Assembly: GCA_018268455.1 (NCBI GenBank)
Contig: JAFDWM010000290.1
Coordinates: 1-64,000 of the forward strand
Direction: 5' to 3'
DNA: 64,000 nt
Origin: Actinomycetota bacterium
GTDB lineage: Bacteria > Actinomycetota > Actinomycetes > Actinomycetales > Microbacteriaceae
Part shown: positions 9,857 through 21,123 of the stretch, piece by piece
Layout: each line of letters opens with the position of its first letter
Numbering within the stretch: position 1 is the first letter of the stretch
The notes under the pieces: generated by a model
What the model saw: the letters and a program-made list of their open reading frames with translations, nothing else
Databases searched by the model: none
Told to the model about the DNA's origin: nothing
Position numbers and translations under genes: made by a program

Positions 9857-9876
9857 GGACGCCAGACCAGAAGCAA

Positions 9877-9907
9877 CCTTTAACACCGTCCGGAGAGGCG
9901 GAGAAGG
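9877..9907 (+). promoter_or_regulatory. PyrR-binding-loop-like RNA element at the pyrR ribosome-binding site
   Basis: The leader contains GTCCGGAGAGGC (9888-9899), which fits the core of the Bacillus PyrR-binding consensus ARUCCNGNGAGGYU. CCG (9886-9888) can pair with CGG (9899-9901), and CCTT (9877-9880) with AAGG (9904-9907), giving a bulged stem-loop. The 3' arm runs into the purine-rich GAGAAGGGAG that should serve as ribosome-binding site for the ATG at 9918. PyrR bound with UMP could therefore block translation, as proposed for mycobacterial pyr mRNA. No terminator/antiterminator pair is visible. Confidence 0.7.
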
Positions 9908-9917
9908 GAGCCGGCGG

Positions 9918-10457
9918 ATGAGCGCACGAATCGTGCTGCAGGAAGCCGACATCAGGCGTGCGCTGACGCGCATCGCCCACGAGATCCTCGAATCGAACCG
10001 GGGCGCGGAGAATCTGATCCTCCTGGGTATTCCGACGCGCGGGGTTCCGCTCGCCGAGCGACTGGGCTTGATCATCACGGAGATCGCGCAGATCGCGGTG
10101 CCGGTCGGCTCGCTCGATGTCACGCTGTTCCGCGATGACCTCGCCAAGCACCCGACGCGCTCACCGCACCCCACAGACATCCCCGCCGGCGGCATCGACG
10201 GCAAGACCGTCGTGCTGGTCGACGATGTGCTCTTCTCCGGCCGCAGCATCCGGGCGGCACTCGACGCGCTGCAGTCGATCGGACGGCCGTCCGTGGTGCG
10301 ACTCGCGATCCTCGTCGACCGCGGACATCGCGAGCTGCCGATCCGCCCCGACTTCGTGGGCAAGAACATCCCCTCGTCCCGTTCGGAGCGGGTGAACGTG
10401 CGCCTGCGCGACGATGACGGCGAGGAGTTCGTCTCGATCGAGGGAGGGGACGAATGA
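9918..10457 (+). CDS. pyrR: Bifunctional pyr operon regulator / uracil phosphoribosyltransferase PyrR
   Basis: Binds pyr mRNA in response to UMP and can also convert uracil plus PRPP to UMP. The 179-residue product has the type I phosphoribosyltransferase PRPP loop [18 protein letters not shown] at about residues 98-115 and the PyrR-typical [20 protein letters not shown] segment. It heads the operon. A PyrR-binding-like loop lies in its own leader, so autoregulation is likely. The ATG is 7 nt after the GAGAAGGGAG box, and the stop overlaps pyrB as ATGA. Confidence 0.96.
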   Translation: MSARIVLQEADIRRALTRIAHEILESNRGAENLILLGIPTRGVPLAERLGLIITEIAQIAVPVGSLDVTLFRDDLAKHPTRSPHPTDIPAGGIDGKTVVLVDDVLFSGRSIRAALDALQSIGRPSVVRLAILVDRGHRELPIRPDFVGKNIPSSRSERVNVRLRDDDGEEFVSIEGGDE

Positions 10458-11440
10458 GGCATCTGCTGGAGACGCGCACGCTCGACCGGGTCGACGCGCT
10501 GCGGATCCTCGACATCGCCGAGGACATGGCGGACACGCAGTCCCGCGAGGTCAAGAAGCTCCCGACCCTGCGCGGCAAGACGGTCGTCAACCTCTTCTTC
10601 GAGGACTCCACGCGCACGCGGATCTCGTTCGAGGCGGCCGCGAAGCGGCTCTCGGCGGATGTGATCAACTTCGCCGCGAAGGGATCCAGCGTCTCCAAGG
10701 GCGAGAGCCTCAAGGACACCGCACAGACCCTGCAGGCGATCGGCGCCGACGCCGTCGTCGTGCGGCACTCCGCATCCGGGGCGCCGCGCACGCTCGCGAC
10801 GAGCGGCTGGATCTCGGCCGGGGTCGTCAACGCCGGAGACGGCACCCACGAGCACCCCACCCAGGCCCTGCTCGACGCGTACACGATCCGCAAGCGCCGG
10901 TTCGGGGCGGACAGCCGCGGCCGCGATCTGTCGGGCGTGAAGGTCGTGATCGTCGGCGACGTGCTGCACTCGCGGGTGGCCCGCTCGAACGTGTGGCTGC
11001 TCGCGACGCTCGGAGCCGACGTCACGCTGGTGACCCCGCCGACGCTCATCCCGCAGGACGTGACGGCCTGGCCTGCGCGGGTCGTCTACGACCTGGACGC
11101 GGCCCTGGCGGAGGAACCGGACGCCGTCATGATGCTGCGGATCCAGCTGGAGCGCATGCACGCCGCGTTCTTCCCCTCCGAGCGCGAGTACGCGCGACGC
11201 TGGGGACTGGACGCGGCCCGGATGCGGCGCCTGCCCGACGATACGATCGTGATGCACCCCGGACCCATGAACCGGGGGCTGGAGATCTCGTCCGATGCCG
11301 CCGACTCGCCGCGCTCGACCGTGCTCGAGCAGGTCGCGAACGGCGTCTCGGTGCGGATGGCGGTGCTGTACCTGCTGCTCGCCGGCGCCCCCTCGGGTCA
11401 CGGATCCGAGGCGCACGACATGAATCGAGGAGACCGATGA
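10454..11440 (+). CDS. pyrB: Aspartate carbamoyltransferase catalytic subunit
   Basis: Condenses carbamoyl phosphate with aspartate, the committed step of pyrimidine synthesis. The 328-residue protein carries the carbamoyl-phosphate-binding motif DSTRTR (residues 51-56) in [13 protein letters not shown]. It also has [12 protein letters not shown], a [12 protein letters not shown] strand-turn and the C-terminal HPGPMNRG motif. No pyrI regulatory subunit is adjacent, as usual in Gram-positives, so control is expected through PyrR. It overlaps pyrR and pyrC by 4 nt each. Confidence 0.97.
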   Translation: MRHLLETRTLDRVDALRILDIAEDMADTQSREVKKLPTLRGKTVVNLFFEDSTRTRISFEAAAKRLSADVINFAAKGSSVSKGESLKDTAQTLQAIGADAVVVRHSASGAPRTLATSGWISAGVVNAGDGTHEHPTQALLDAYTIRKRRFGADSRGRDLSGVKVVIVGDVLHSRVARSNVWLLATLGADVTLVTPPTLIPQDVTAWPARVVYDLDAALAEEPDAVMMLRIQLERMHAAFFPSEREYARRWGLDAARMRRLPDDTIVMHPGPMNRGLEISSDAADSPRSTVLEQVANGVSVRMAVLYLLLAGAPSGHGSEAHDMNRGDR

Positions 11441-12738
11441 GCCAGAGCCTGCTGTTCCAGGGAGCGAAGGTCCTCGGCACCGAGTCCGCCGACATCCTCG
11501 TCCGCGACGGCCTGATCGCGGAGGTCGGATCCGGACTGAGCGCGACGGGGGCGCGTGTGATCGACGCCGACGGCCTCGTGGCGCTGCCCGGTCTCGTCGA
11601 CCTGCACACGCACCTGCGCGAGCCCGGCTATGAGGCGAGCGAGACGGTGCTCTCGGGCACCCGCGCCGCCGCGGCCGGTGGATTCACCGCCGTCTTCGCG
11701 ATGCCCAACACCTCTCCCGTCGCCGACTCCGCCGGCGTCGTCGAACAGGAGCTCGCCCTCGGCGAGGCCGCGGGCTATGCGACCGTCCAGCCGATCGGCG
11801 CGGTCACCGTGGGGCAGAAGGGCGAGCGCCTCGCCGAGCTGGGCGCCATGGCCGGCTCGCGGGCGAACGTGCGCGTCTTCAGCGACGACGGCTTCTGCGT
11901 CTGGGACCCGCTCATCATGCGCCGCGCCCTCGAGTACGTGAAGGCGTTCGACGGCGTGATCGCCCAGCATGCGCAGGACCCCCGGCTCACCGAGGGTGCC
12001 CAGCTGAACGAGGGCGCCGTCTCCGCCGAGCTGGGACTTGCCGGGTGGCCCGCCGTCGCCGAGGAATCGATCATCGCGCGCGACATCCTGCTCGCCGAGC
12101 ACGTCGGATCCCGGCTGCACGTGTGCCACCTCTCGACCGCAGGATCCGTGGAGCTGATCCGCTGGGCGAAGAAGCGCGGCGTCGCGGTGACCGCCGAGGT
12201 CACTCCGCACCACCTGCTGCTGACCGACGAACTGGCCCGCGGCTACGACGCGCGCTTCAAGGTGAATCCTCCGCTGCGCACCCAGGAGGACGTGCTCGCC
12301 GTGCGGGAGGGCCTCGCCGACGGGACGATCGACATCGTCGCCACCGACCACGCACCGCACCCGAGCGAGGCGAAGGCGTGCGAGTGGCAGGCCGCCGCGA
12401 ACGGCATGGTCGGCCTGGAATCCGCGCTGCGGGTGGTGCACCAGGCCATGGTGCAGACCGGGGCGCTGGACTGGACCGATGTCGCACGCGTGATGAGCTC
12501 CGCCCCGGCGCGGATCGGATCCCTCGCCGGCCACGGCACGCCGATCGCGATCGGTCAGCCGGCCGAGTTCACGCTCTACGACGCGGCCGCACAGGGCGTT
12601 TTCGCCGAAGCCGATCTGCACGGCCAGAGCACGAACTCCCCGTACCTCGGCCGTGAACTGCCGGGCAGGGTGCTCTGGACGGTGCACCGCGGCTACGTCA
12701 CCCTCGAGGACGGCGTCCTGGCGGAGCTCGGCGCATGA
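11437..12738 (+). CDS. pyrC: Dihydroorotase (class I type)
   Basis: Cyclises N-carbamoyl-aspartate to dihydroorotate. The 433-residue amidohydrolase shows the metal-binding HTH of [10 protein letters not shown] (H57, H59) and the later histidines in AQHAQDP and VCHLSTAGS. The catalytic aspartate is in TDHAPH (D304). Size and motifs fit class I enzymes. The ATG at 11437 overlaps the pyrB stop by 4 nt and is chosen over a long upstream open frame lying over pyrB. The stop overlaps the next gene by 4 nt. Confidence 0.96.
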   Translation: MSQSLLFQGAKVLGTESADILVRDGLIAEVGSGLSATGARVIDADGLVALPGLVDLHTHLREPGYEASETVLSGTRAAAAGGFTAVFAMPNTSPVADSAGVVEQELALGEAAGYATVQPIGAVTVGQKGERLAELGAMAGSRANVRVFSDDGFCVWDPLIMRRALEYVKAFDGVIAQHAQDPRLTEGAQLNEGAVSAELGLAGWPAVAEESIIARDILLAEHVGSRLHVCHLSTAGSVELIRWAKKRGVAVTAEVTPHHLLLTDELARGYDARFKVNPPLRTQEDVLAVREGLADGTIDIVATDHAPHPSEAKACEWQAAANGMVGLESALRVVHQAMVQTGALDWTDVARVMSSAPARIGSLAGHGTPIAIGQPAEFTLYDAAAQGVFAEADLHGQSTNSPYLGRELPGRVLWTVHRGYVTLEDGVLAELGA

Positions 12739-13256
12739 CCCAGCAGATCGCCGGTGCTGTGGTCCTCGGGGTCGCGGTGCTGCTGATTCTCGCCGGCGTG
12801 CTCGCCTGGCGAGCTCGGCTGCGTCGAGACTCCGGGCTCACGGCACCGCTGGGCGTGCCGGAGCACGCCCAGGTGCTGTCCCGGCACGAGACGCTGTACG
12901 TCGCCACCACGCGGCACGACCAGTCGCTCGAGCGCGTCGCCGTGCGTCCGCTCGTGTATCGGGCGCGGGGCGAGCTCGCGATCACCGATCGCGGCGCGGC
13001 ATTGAGCCTGGACGGCGCGCCCACGGTGTTCCTTGCGTCCTCGCGCATGATCGGCGCCGACCGCGCCACGGTCACGATCGACCGGGTCGTCGAGCCCGGC
13101 GGGCTGATCCGGCTGGTGTGGCGTCTCGACGACGGCACCGTCGTGGACAGCTACCTGCGCATCACCGGCGACCTGGGCAGCACCGACGCCCAGAGCGCCG
13201 TCCTCACAGACCTTCAGCGCCTCTGCGCTGCCTCCGAGACGGGAGAATCCGCATGA
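12735..13256 (+). CDS. PH-like domain membrane protein of the pyr operon
   Basis: A 173-residue protein with a single N-terminal membrane segment (about residues 5-25, [20 protein letters not shown]) followed by RARLRR, which predicts a cytoplasmic C-terminal domain. The rest is beta-rich and reads like a small bacterial PH-type domain. Its place between pyrC and carA matches Rv1382 in Mycobacterium tuberculosis, annotated there only as an export or membrane protein. It overlaps both neighbours by 4 nt and must be co-expressed with the pathway. No function is known to me; a scaffold or membrane-tethering role for pyrimidine enzymes would be speculation. Confidence 0.75.
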   Translation: MTQQIAGAVVLGVAVLLILAGVLAWRARLRRDSGLTAPLGVPEHAQVLSRHETLYVATTRHDQSLERVAVRPLVYRARGELAITDRGAALSLDGAPTVFLASSRMIGADRATVTIDRVVEPGGLIRLVWRLDDGTVVDSYLRITGDLGSTDAQSAVLTDLQRLCAASETGESA

Positions 13257-14406
13257 CCACCCTTCACACCGACGCCGCCGTGCTCGTCCTCGAGGACGGA
13301 TCCCGCCACGTCGGACGCGCCTACGGGGCTCGCGGCACGACGCTCGGCGAGGTCGTCTTCGCGACCGGCATGTCCGGCTACCAGGAGACGCTCACCGACC
13401 CGTCCTACGCGGGCCAGATCGTGCTGCAGACCGCGCCGCACATCGGAAACACCGGCATGAACGACGAGGACCCGGAGTCCCGCCGCATCTGGGTCGCCGG
13501 CTACATAGTGCGCGACCCGTCGCGCATCGTGTCCAACTGGCGGGCGACGAGCTCGCTCGACGACGATCTCGTGCGTGACGGCATCGTCGGCATCAGCGGC
13601 ATCGACACGCGGGCGATCACCCGGCACATCCGCTCGGCCGGATCGCTGCGCGGCGGCATCTTCTCGGGTGCCGACGCCGCCTTGGACGCCGACGAGCAGC
13701 TGCGCCGTGTGACGGAGGCGCCGGAGATGGCCGGGCAGAACCTCTCCGCGGCGGTCTCGGTCGACGTCGCCCAGGTCACGCCGGCGACGGCGGAGCGGAT
13801 CGGCAACCTCGCCGTGCTCGATCTCGGTGTCAAGCAGTCCACGCTGGACAACCTCGCGGCCCGCGGCTTCGACGTGCACGTGCTGCCGCAGGCGTCGACG
13901 TTCGCCGACATCGCCGCCATCGACCCGGTGGCCGTGTTCTACTCGAACGGCCCCGGTGATCCGTCGGCGTCCGATGCCCAGGTCGCCGTGCTGCGCGAGG
14001 TGCTGGATGCGGGCCTGCCGTACTTCGGCATCTGCTTCGGCAACCAGCTGTTCGGCCGCGCCCTCGGCCTCGGCACCTACAAGCTCACCTTCGGACACCG
14101 CGGGATCAATCAGCCCGTGCTCGACAAGGCCACCGGCCGGGTCGAGATCACCGCACACAATCACGGCTTCGCCGTGGAGGCGCCGATCGAGGGCGCCTTC
14201 GCCAGCCCGAACGGCTACGGCCAGGTCGAGGTCAGCCATGTCGGCCTCAACGACCAGGTCGTCGAGGGTCTGCGCGCGCTGGACATCCCCGCCTTCTCGG
14301 TGCAGTACCACCCGGAGGCGGCCGCCGGCCCGCACGACGCCAACTACCTCTTCGATCGATTCCGCGACGTCGTCGTCGCACACCTCGCAACCAAGGAAGG
14401 CAAGTA

Positions 14407-14407
<1 letters not shown>
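13253..14407 (+). CDS. carA: Carbamoyl-phosphate synthase small (glutaminase) subunit
   Basis: Hydrolyses glutamine and channels ammonia to CarB. The 384-residue protein has the N-terminal CPSase small-chain domain ([21 protein letters not shown]) and a C-terminal class I glutaminase. The nucleophile is C261 in [10 protein letters not shown], and the triad partners are H353 and E355 in [15 protein letters not shown] oxyanion loop and an AHNHGFAV strand are also present. The ATG at 13253 overlaps the preceding stop by 4 nt. The stop shares one base with the carB ATG (TAATG). Confidence 0.97.
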
Positions 14408-17690
<3,283 letters not shown>

Positions 17691-17694
<4 letters not shown>

Positions 17695-18548
17695 GCCTCT
17701 CGTTCGGCGCGCGCCTGCGGACGGTCCTCGACGAGCACGGGCCGCTGTGCGTGGGGATCGACCCGCACGCGGCCCTGCTCGACGCCTGGGGCCTGCCGCA
17801 GACCGCCGAGGGCGTACGCGCCTTCGGACTCACGGTCATCGAGGCCGCAGCCGGACGAGTCGGCATGGTCAAGCCGCAGGTGTCGTTCTTCGAACGGTTC
17901 GGATCCCGCGGATTCGCCGCACTCGAGGACGTGTTCACTGCGGCACGCGCCGCGGGTCTGCTCGTGATCGCCGACGCCAAGCGCGGCGACATCGGCACCA
18001 CCATGGCCGGCTACGCGCAGGCGTGGCTGGAGCCGGGTGCACCGCTGGAATCCGATGCGCTCACGATCAGCCCCTACCTCGGCGGCGGTTCGCTCGCCGA
18101 GGCGATCGCCCGCGCTCTGCCGGTCGGCAAGGGCGTGTTCGTCCTCGCCGCGACGAGCAACCCGGAGGGCGCACCGCTGCAGACGGCTCTCGTGCAGCAC
18201 GGCCGCACGGATGAGCCGCAGGAGACAGTGGCGCTGCGGGTGACCCGTGACGTCACCGCTCTCGATCCGCACGACGGTGCGCTCGGATCCGTCGGCCTCG
18301 TGATCGGTGCGACGATCGATCGCTCCCGCTTCGCACTCGACGACAACACGCTGCGCACCGTGCCGCTGCTCGCTCCCGGATTCGGAGCCCAGGGCGCGAC
18401 TCCGGACGATCTCCGGCTGAGATTCGGTACGCTGGCAGGTAACGTCCTGGCTTCGGAGAGCCGGAGCATCCTGTCCGCGGGTCCGGACCGGATCGCAGCG
18501 ACGATCGATGAGCGCGCGGCGCGCTACCAGGAGGTCATGGGTGGGTGA
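17691..18548 (+). CDS. pyrF: Orotidine 5'-phosphate decarboxylase
   Basis: Decarboxylates OMP to UMP, the last step of de novo UMP synthesis. The 285-residue protein begins with [22 protein letters not shown], typical of the longer OMPDC subfamily. It contains the catalytic [10 protein letters not shown] motif (Lys and paired Asp residues) and a late [15 protein letters not shown] phosphate-binding loop. It starts with GTG overlapping carB, and its 3' end overlaps the mIHF-gmk gene by 8 nt. pyrE and pyrD are not in this window. Confidence 0.95.
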
Positions 18549-19455
18549 ACCGGCAGGACGCGCCGTCCCCGAGGTGGATCGTGTCGCGGCAGCCCGTCGC
18601 GCGGTCGAGCGCCGTCGCGCTCGCGCGTCGCTCAAACGCGATCTGACGATGCGCGTGGTCGCGCCGCAGGACGTGCTGGCCGCGGCGCTCGCAGATCGGG
18701 AGTCGACGGCCGGTTCGCTGCGCGTCCCCGACTTCCTCACCGCCCTGCCCGCGATCGGCGCGGGCAAGCGCGACCGTCTGCTCGCCGAGCTGCACATCTC
18801 CGCGGTCAAGCGTCTCGGGGGCCTCGGCATCCGCCAGCAGCAGGCGCTGCGCGCGTGGGTCGAGACGCGCTTCCCGCGGCCTGTCCCACGCGCCGGCCGC
18901 AGCCGGCTGCTCGTGCTCGCCGGACCGACCGCCGTCGGCAAGGGGACGGTCGCCGCGCACATCCGCGAGCACCATCCCGAGATCCACCTGTCCGTCTCGG
19001 CGACCACACGCGCCCCGCGCCCGGGGGAGCAGCACGGGGTGCACTACTTCTTCGTCGACGATGCCGAGTTCGATCGGATGATCGCGGAGGGGGAGCTGCT
19101 CGAGCACGCCACCGTGCACAACCGGTTCCGCTACGGCACGCCCCGAAAGCCCATCGAGGCCGCCCTCGCGGACGGCAAGACCGTGCTGCTGGAGATCGAC
19201 CTGCAGGGCGCGCGTCAGGTGCGCGCCGCGGATCCCTCTGCCAATCTCGTCTTCCTGCTGCCGCCGTCCTGGGATGAGCTCGTGCAGCGGCTGGTGGGCC
19301 GCGGCACCGAGGACGCCGAGGAACGCGCCCGCAGGCTGCGCACCGCGAAGATCGAACTGGCCGCGCAGTCCGAGTTCGATCATCGCGTCGTGAACGAGGA
19401 CGTCGCCACGGCGGCCCGAGAGGTCGTAGAATTGACCTCAGACTCCGCGCGCTGA
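18541..19455 (+). CDS. gmk: mIHF-like domain fused to guanylate kinase
   Basis: A 304-residue protein, about 110 residues longer than ordinary guanylate kinase. Residues 1 to about 110 match actinobacterial integration host factor (mIHF): an [11 protein letters not shown] helix, [15 protein letters not shown], and the [16 protein letters not shown] motif of its DNA-binding helix-two-turn-helix. Residues 120-304 are guanylate kinase with P-loop GPTAVGKGT (128-136), [11 protein letters not shown] and [14 protein letters not shown] 18541 lies 6 nt after a perfect AGGAGG (18529-18534) inside pyrF, which supports this start and therefore a real fusion. In most actinobacteria mihF and gmk are separate neighbours. 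Confidence 0.93.
   Translation: MGEPAGRAVPEVDRVAAARRAVERRRARASLKRDLTMRVVAPQDVLAAALADRESTAGSLRVPDFLTALPAIGAGKRDRLLAELHISAVKRLGGLGIRQQQALRAWVETRFPRPVPRAGRSRLLVLAGPTAVGKGTVAAHIREHHPEIHLSVSATTRAPRPGEQHGVHYFFVDDAEFDRMIAEGELLEHATVHNRFRYGTPRKPIEAALADGKTVLLEIDLQGARQVRAADPSANLVFLLPPSWDELVQRLVGRGTEDAEERARRLRTAKIELAAQSEFDHRVVNEDVATAAREVVELTSDSAR
19427..19432 (+). promoter_or_regulatory. Possible -10 box for rpoZ within the end of gmk
   Basis: TAGAAT inside the last codons of the mIHF-gmk gene, 84 nt before the rpoZ ATG. Transcripts from it would run straight through the hairpin at 19447-19468. The match could be chance. Confidence 0.3.
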
Positions 19456-19478
19456 CGCTTCAGCGCGCCCGCTTTCTT
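19447..19478 (+). terminator. Intrinsic terminator overlapping the gmk stop codon
   Basis: GCGCGCTGA (19447-19455) and TCAGCGCGC (19460-19468) form a perfect 9-bp stem with a 4-nt loop. A pyrimidine-rich tail, CCGCTTTCTTCT, follows. The TGA stop codon of gmk is the last triplet of the 5' arm, so ribosomes finishing gmk would sit on the hairpin. This fits a terminator or attenuator between the pyr-gmk operon and rpoZ. Confidence 0.65.
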
Positions 19479-19516
19479 CTCTGCGACCACGTGTCGCCCG
19501 ACTCAGGAGGTCCACC

Positions 19517-19771
19517 ATGGCCGGAAGCAACCAGGGCATCATCGACCCGCCCATCGACAACCTGCTCGACCGTGTCGAGTCGAAGTACGAGCTCGTGATC
19601 TACGCGTCCAAGCGCGCGCGCCAGATCAACGACTACTACTCCGACCTGCACGAGGGCAACCTGTTCGACAACGTGGGTCCGCTGGTCGACTCCTCGGTCG
19701 AGGACAAGCCGCTGACCATCGCGCTGCACGAGATCAACGAGGACAAGCTCCGCATCCGCCACGCGGAGTGA
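19517..19771 (+). CDS. rpoZ: DNA-directed RNA polymerase omega subunit
   Basis: A small RNA polymerase subunit that helps fold and assemble the beta-prime subunit. The 84-residue product has the [27 protein letters not shown] core shared by all omega proteins and the actinobacterial-style extension [31 protein letters not shown] ribosome-binding site precedes the ATG. The gene lies downstream of a terminator-like hairpin and is followed by another, so it may be a short unit of its own. In many relatives coaBC follows rpoZ; here metK is next. Confidence 0.95.
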   Translation: MAGSNQGIIDPPIDNLLDRVESKYELVIYASKRARQINDYYSDLHEGNLFDNVGPLVDSSVEDKPLTIALHEINEDKLRIRHAE

Positions 19772-19781
19772 GCCTGTCCCG

Positions 19782-19821
19782 CGGAGCCGTCGTCATCCTG
19801 ATCCGGATGTCGGCGGCTCCG
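19782..19821 (+). terminator. Long hairpin terminator between rpoZ and metK
   Basis: CGGAGCCGTCG (from 19782) pairs with CGGCGGCTCCG (19811-19821) with one G-U pair, and the inner CATCC/GGATG extends the stem. A TTCATACT stretch follows directly and could serve as a -10 for metK (CATACT, 19824-19829). The structure separates rpoZ from metK. Confidence 0.6.
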
Positions 19822-19898
19822 TTCATACTGGGGTCTGGCCGCTTCGGCAGGTCCGCCGACGGGCGATCCCCGTCTTCCACGTCAATCAGGGAGCACCG

Positions 19899-21095
19899 AT
19901 GAGCGCGCTGCGTCTGTTCACCTCCGAGTCCGTCACCGAGGGACACCCGGACAAGATCTGCGATCAGATCTCCGACTCGATCCTGGACGGGCTGCTCTCG
20001 GTCGACACCGGGGCGCGCGTCGCGGTCGAGACGCTGGTGACGACGGGGCTCGTGCACGTCGCGGGCGAGATCCGCACCTCCGGCTACGTGGACATCCCCA
20101 CGATCGTGCGCGAGGTCGTCAACGGCATCGGATACACCTCCAGCGACACGGGATTCGACGGATCGTCCTGCGGCGTGAGCGTGTCGGTGGGGGAGCAGTC
20201 GGCCGACATCGCGAGCGGCGTCGACGAGGCGCACGAGCACCGGGAGGGTGGTTCCTCCGACCCACGCGATCTGCTCGGCGCCGGTGACCAGGGCATCATG
20301 TTCGGCTTCGCCACCACCGAGACCCCGCAGCTCATGCCGATGGCCGCATGGACCGCACACCGTCTCGCCGAGCGCCTCACCCAGGTGCGGCGTGACGGCA
20401 CGCTGCCGTTCCTGCGGCCCGACGGCAAGACCCAGGTCACGCTCGGCTACGACGGGTTCACCCCCAAGACCGTCGACGCCGTGGTGCTCTCCACGCAGCA
20501 CAACCCGGAGATCTCGCAGGAGGAGCTGCGCGCCCTCGTGCGCGAACACGTGATCGATCCGGTACTGGAGACCACGGGGCTCGACCTCGGTGACGTCAAG
20601 GACTACTACATCAACCCGGCCGGGCCTTTCGTCACGGGCGGGCCCAAGGGTGATGCGGGGCTCACCGGCCGCAAGATCATCATCGACACCTATGGCGGTG
20701 CCGCCCGGCACGGCGGTGGCGCCTTCAGCGGCAAGGATCCCTCCAAGGTCGACCGCTCCGGCGCGTACGCGATGCGCTGGGTCGCCAAGAACGCGGTCGC
20801 CGCCGGGCTCGCCGAGCGTCTCGAGGTGCAGGTCGCCTATGCCATCGGGGTCGCGCAGCCGGTCGGCCTCTACGTGGAGACCTTCGGCACCGGCGCGGTC
20901 GACGATGAGACGATCACGCGGGCGATCCGCTCCGTGTTCGACCTGCGTCCGCAGGCGATCATCGAGGAACTGGATCTGCTGCGCCCGATCTACGCCGCGA
21001 CGGCCGCGTACGGCCACTTCGGTCGTGAGCTGCCCGAGTTCACGTGGGAGCAGACCACCCGCGCCGACGACCTCCGCCGCGCCGCGGGCCTCTGA
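19899..21095 (+). CDS. metK: S-adenosylmethionine synthetase
   Basis: Forms S-adenosylmethionine from methionine and ATP. The 398-residue protein begins with [22 protein letters not shown], including the active-site histidine (H16). It carries [12 protein letters not shown] and the P-loop-like [20 protein letters not shown]. The order and length of the three repeated domains are normal. An AGGGAGCACC ribosome-binding site precedes the ATG. No SAM riboswitch fold was recognisable in the 77-nt leader. priA starts 28 nt downstream, so co-transcription is likely. Confidence 0.97.
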   Translation: MSALRLFTSESVTEGHPDKICDQISDSILDGLLSVDTGARVAVETLVTTGLVHVAGEIRTSGYVDIPTIVREVVNGIGYTSSDTGFDGSSCGVSVSVGEQSADIASGVDEAHEHREGGSSDPRDLLGAGDQGIMFGFATTETPQLMPMAAWTAHRLAERLTQVRRDGTLPFLRPDGKTQVTLGYDGFTPKTVDAVVLSTQHNPEISQEELRALVREHVIDPVLETTGLDLGDVKDYYINPAGPFVTGGPKGDAGLTGRKIIIDTYGGAARHGGGAFSGKDPSKVDRSGAYAMRWVAKNAVAAGLAERLEVQVAYAIGVAQPVGLYVETFGTGAVDDETITRAIRSVFDLRPQAIIEELDLLRPIYAATAAYGHFGRELPEFTWEQTTRADDLRRAAGL

Positions 21096-21123
21096 TCCGC
21101 GTCCGCTGAGCGGCAGCCCCGTC

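Noticed and set aside
19822..19898. SAM-responsive riboswitch in front of metK
   Set aside because: The leader is only 77 nt and no SAM-I, SAM-II or SAM-IV core could be drawn in it. The visible hairpin is better explained as the rpoZ terminator.
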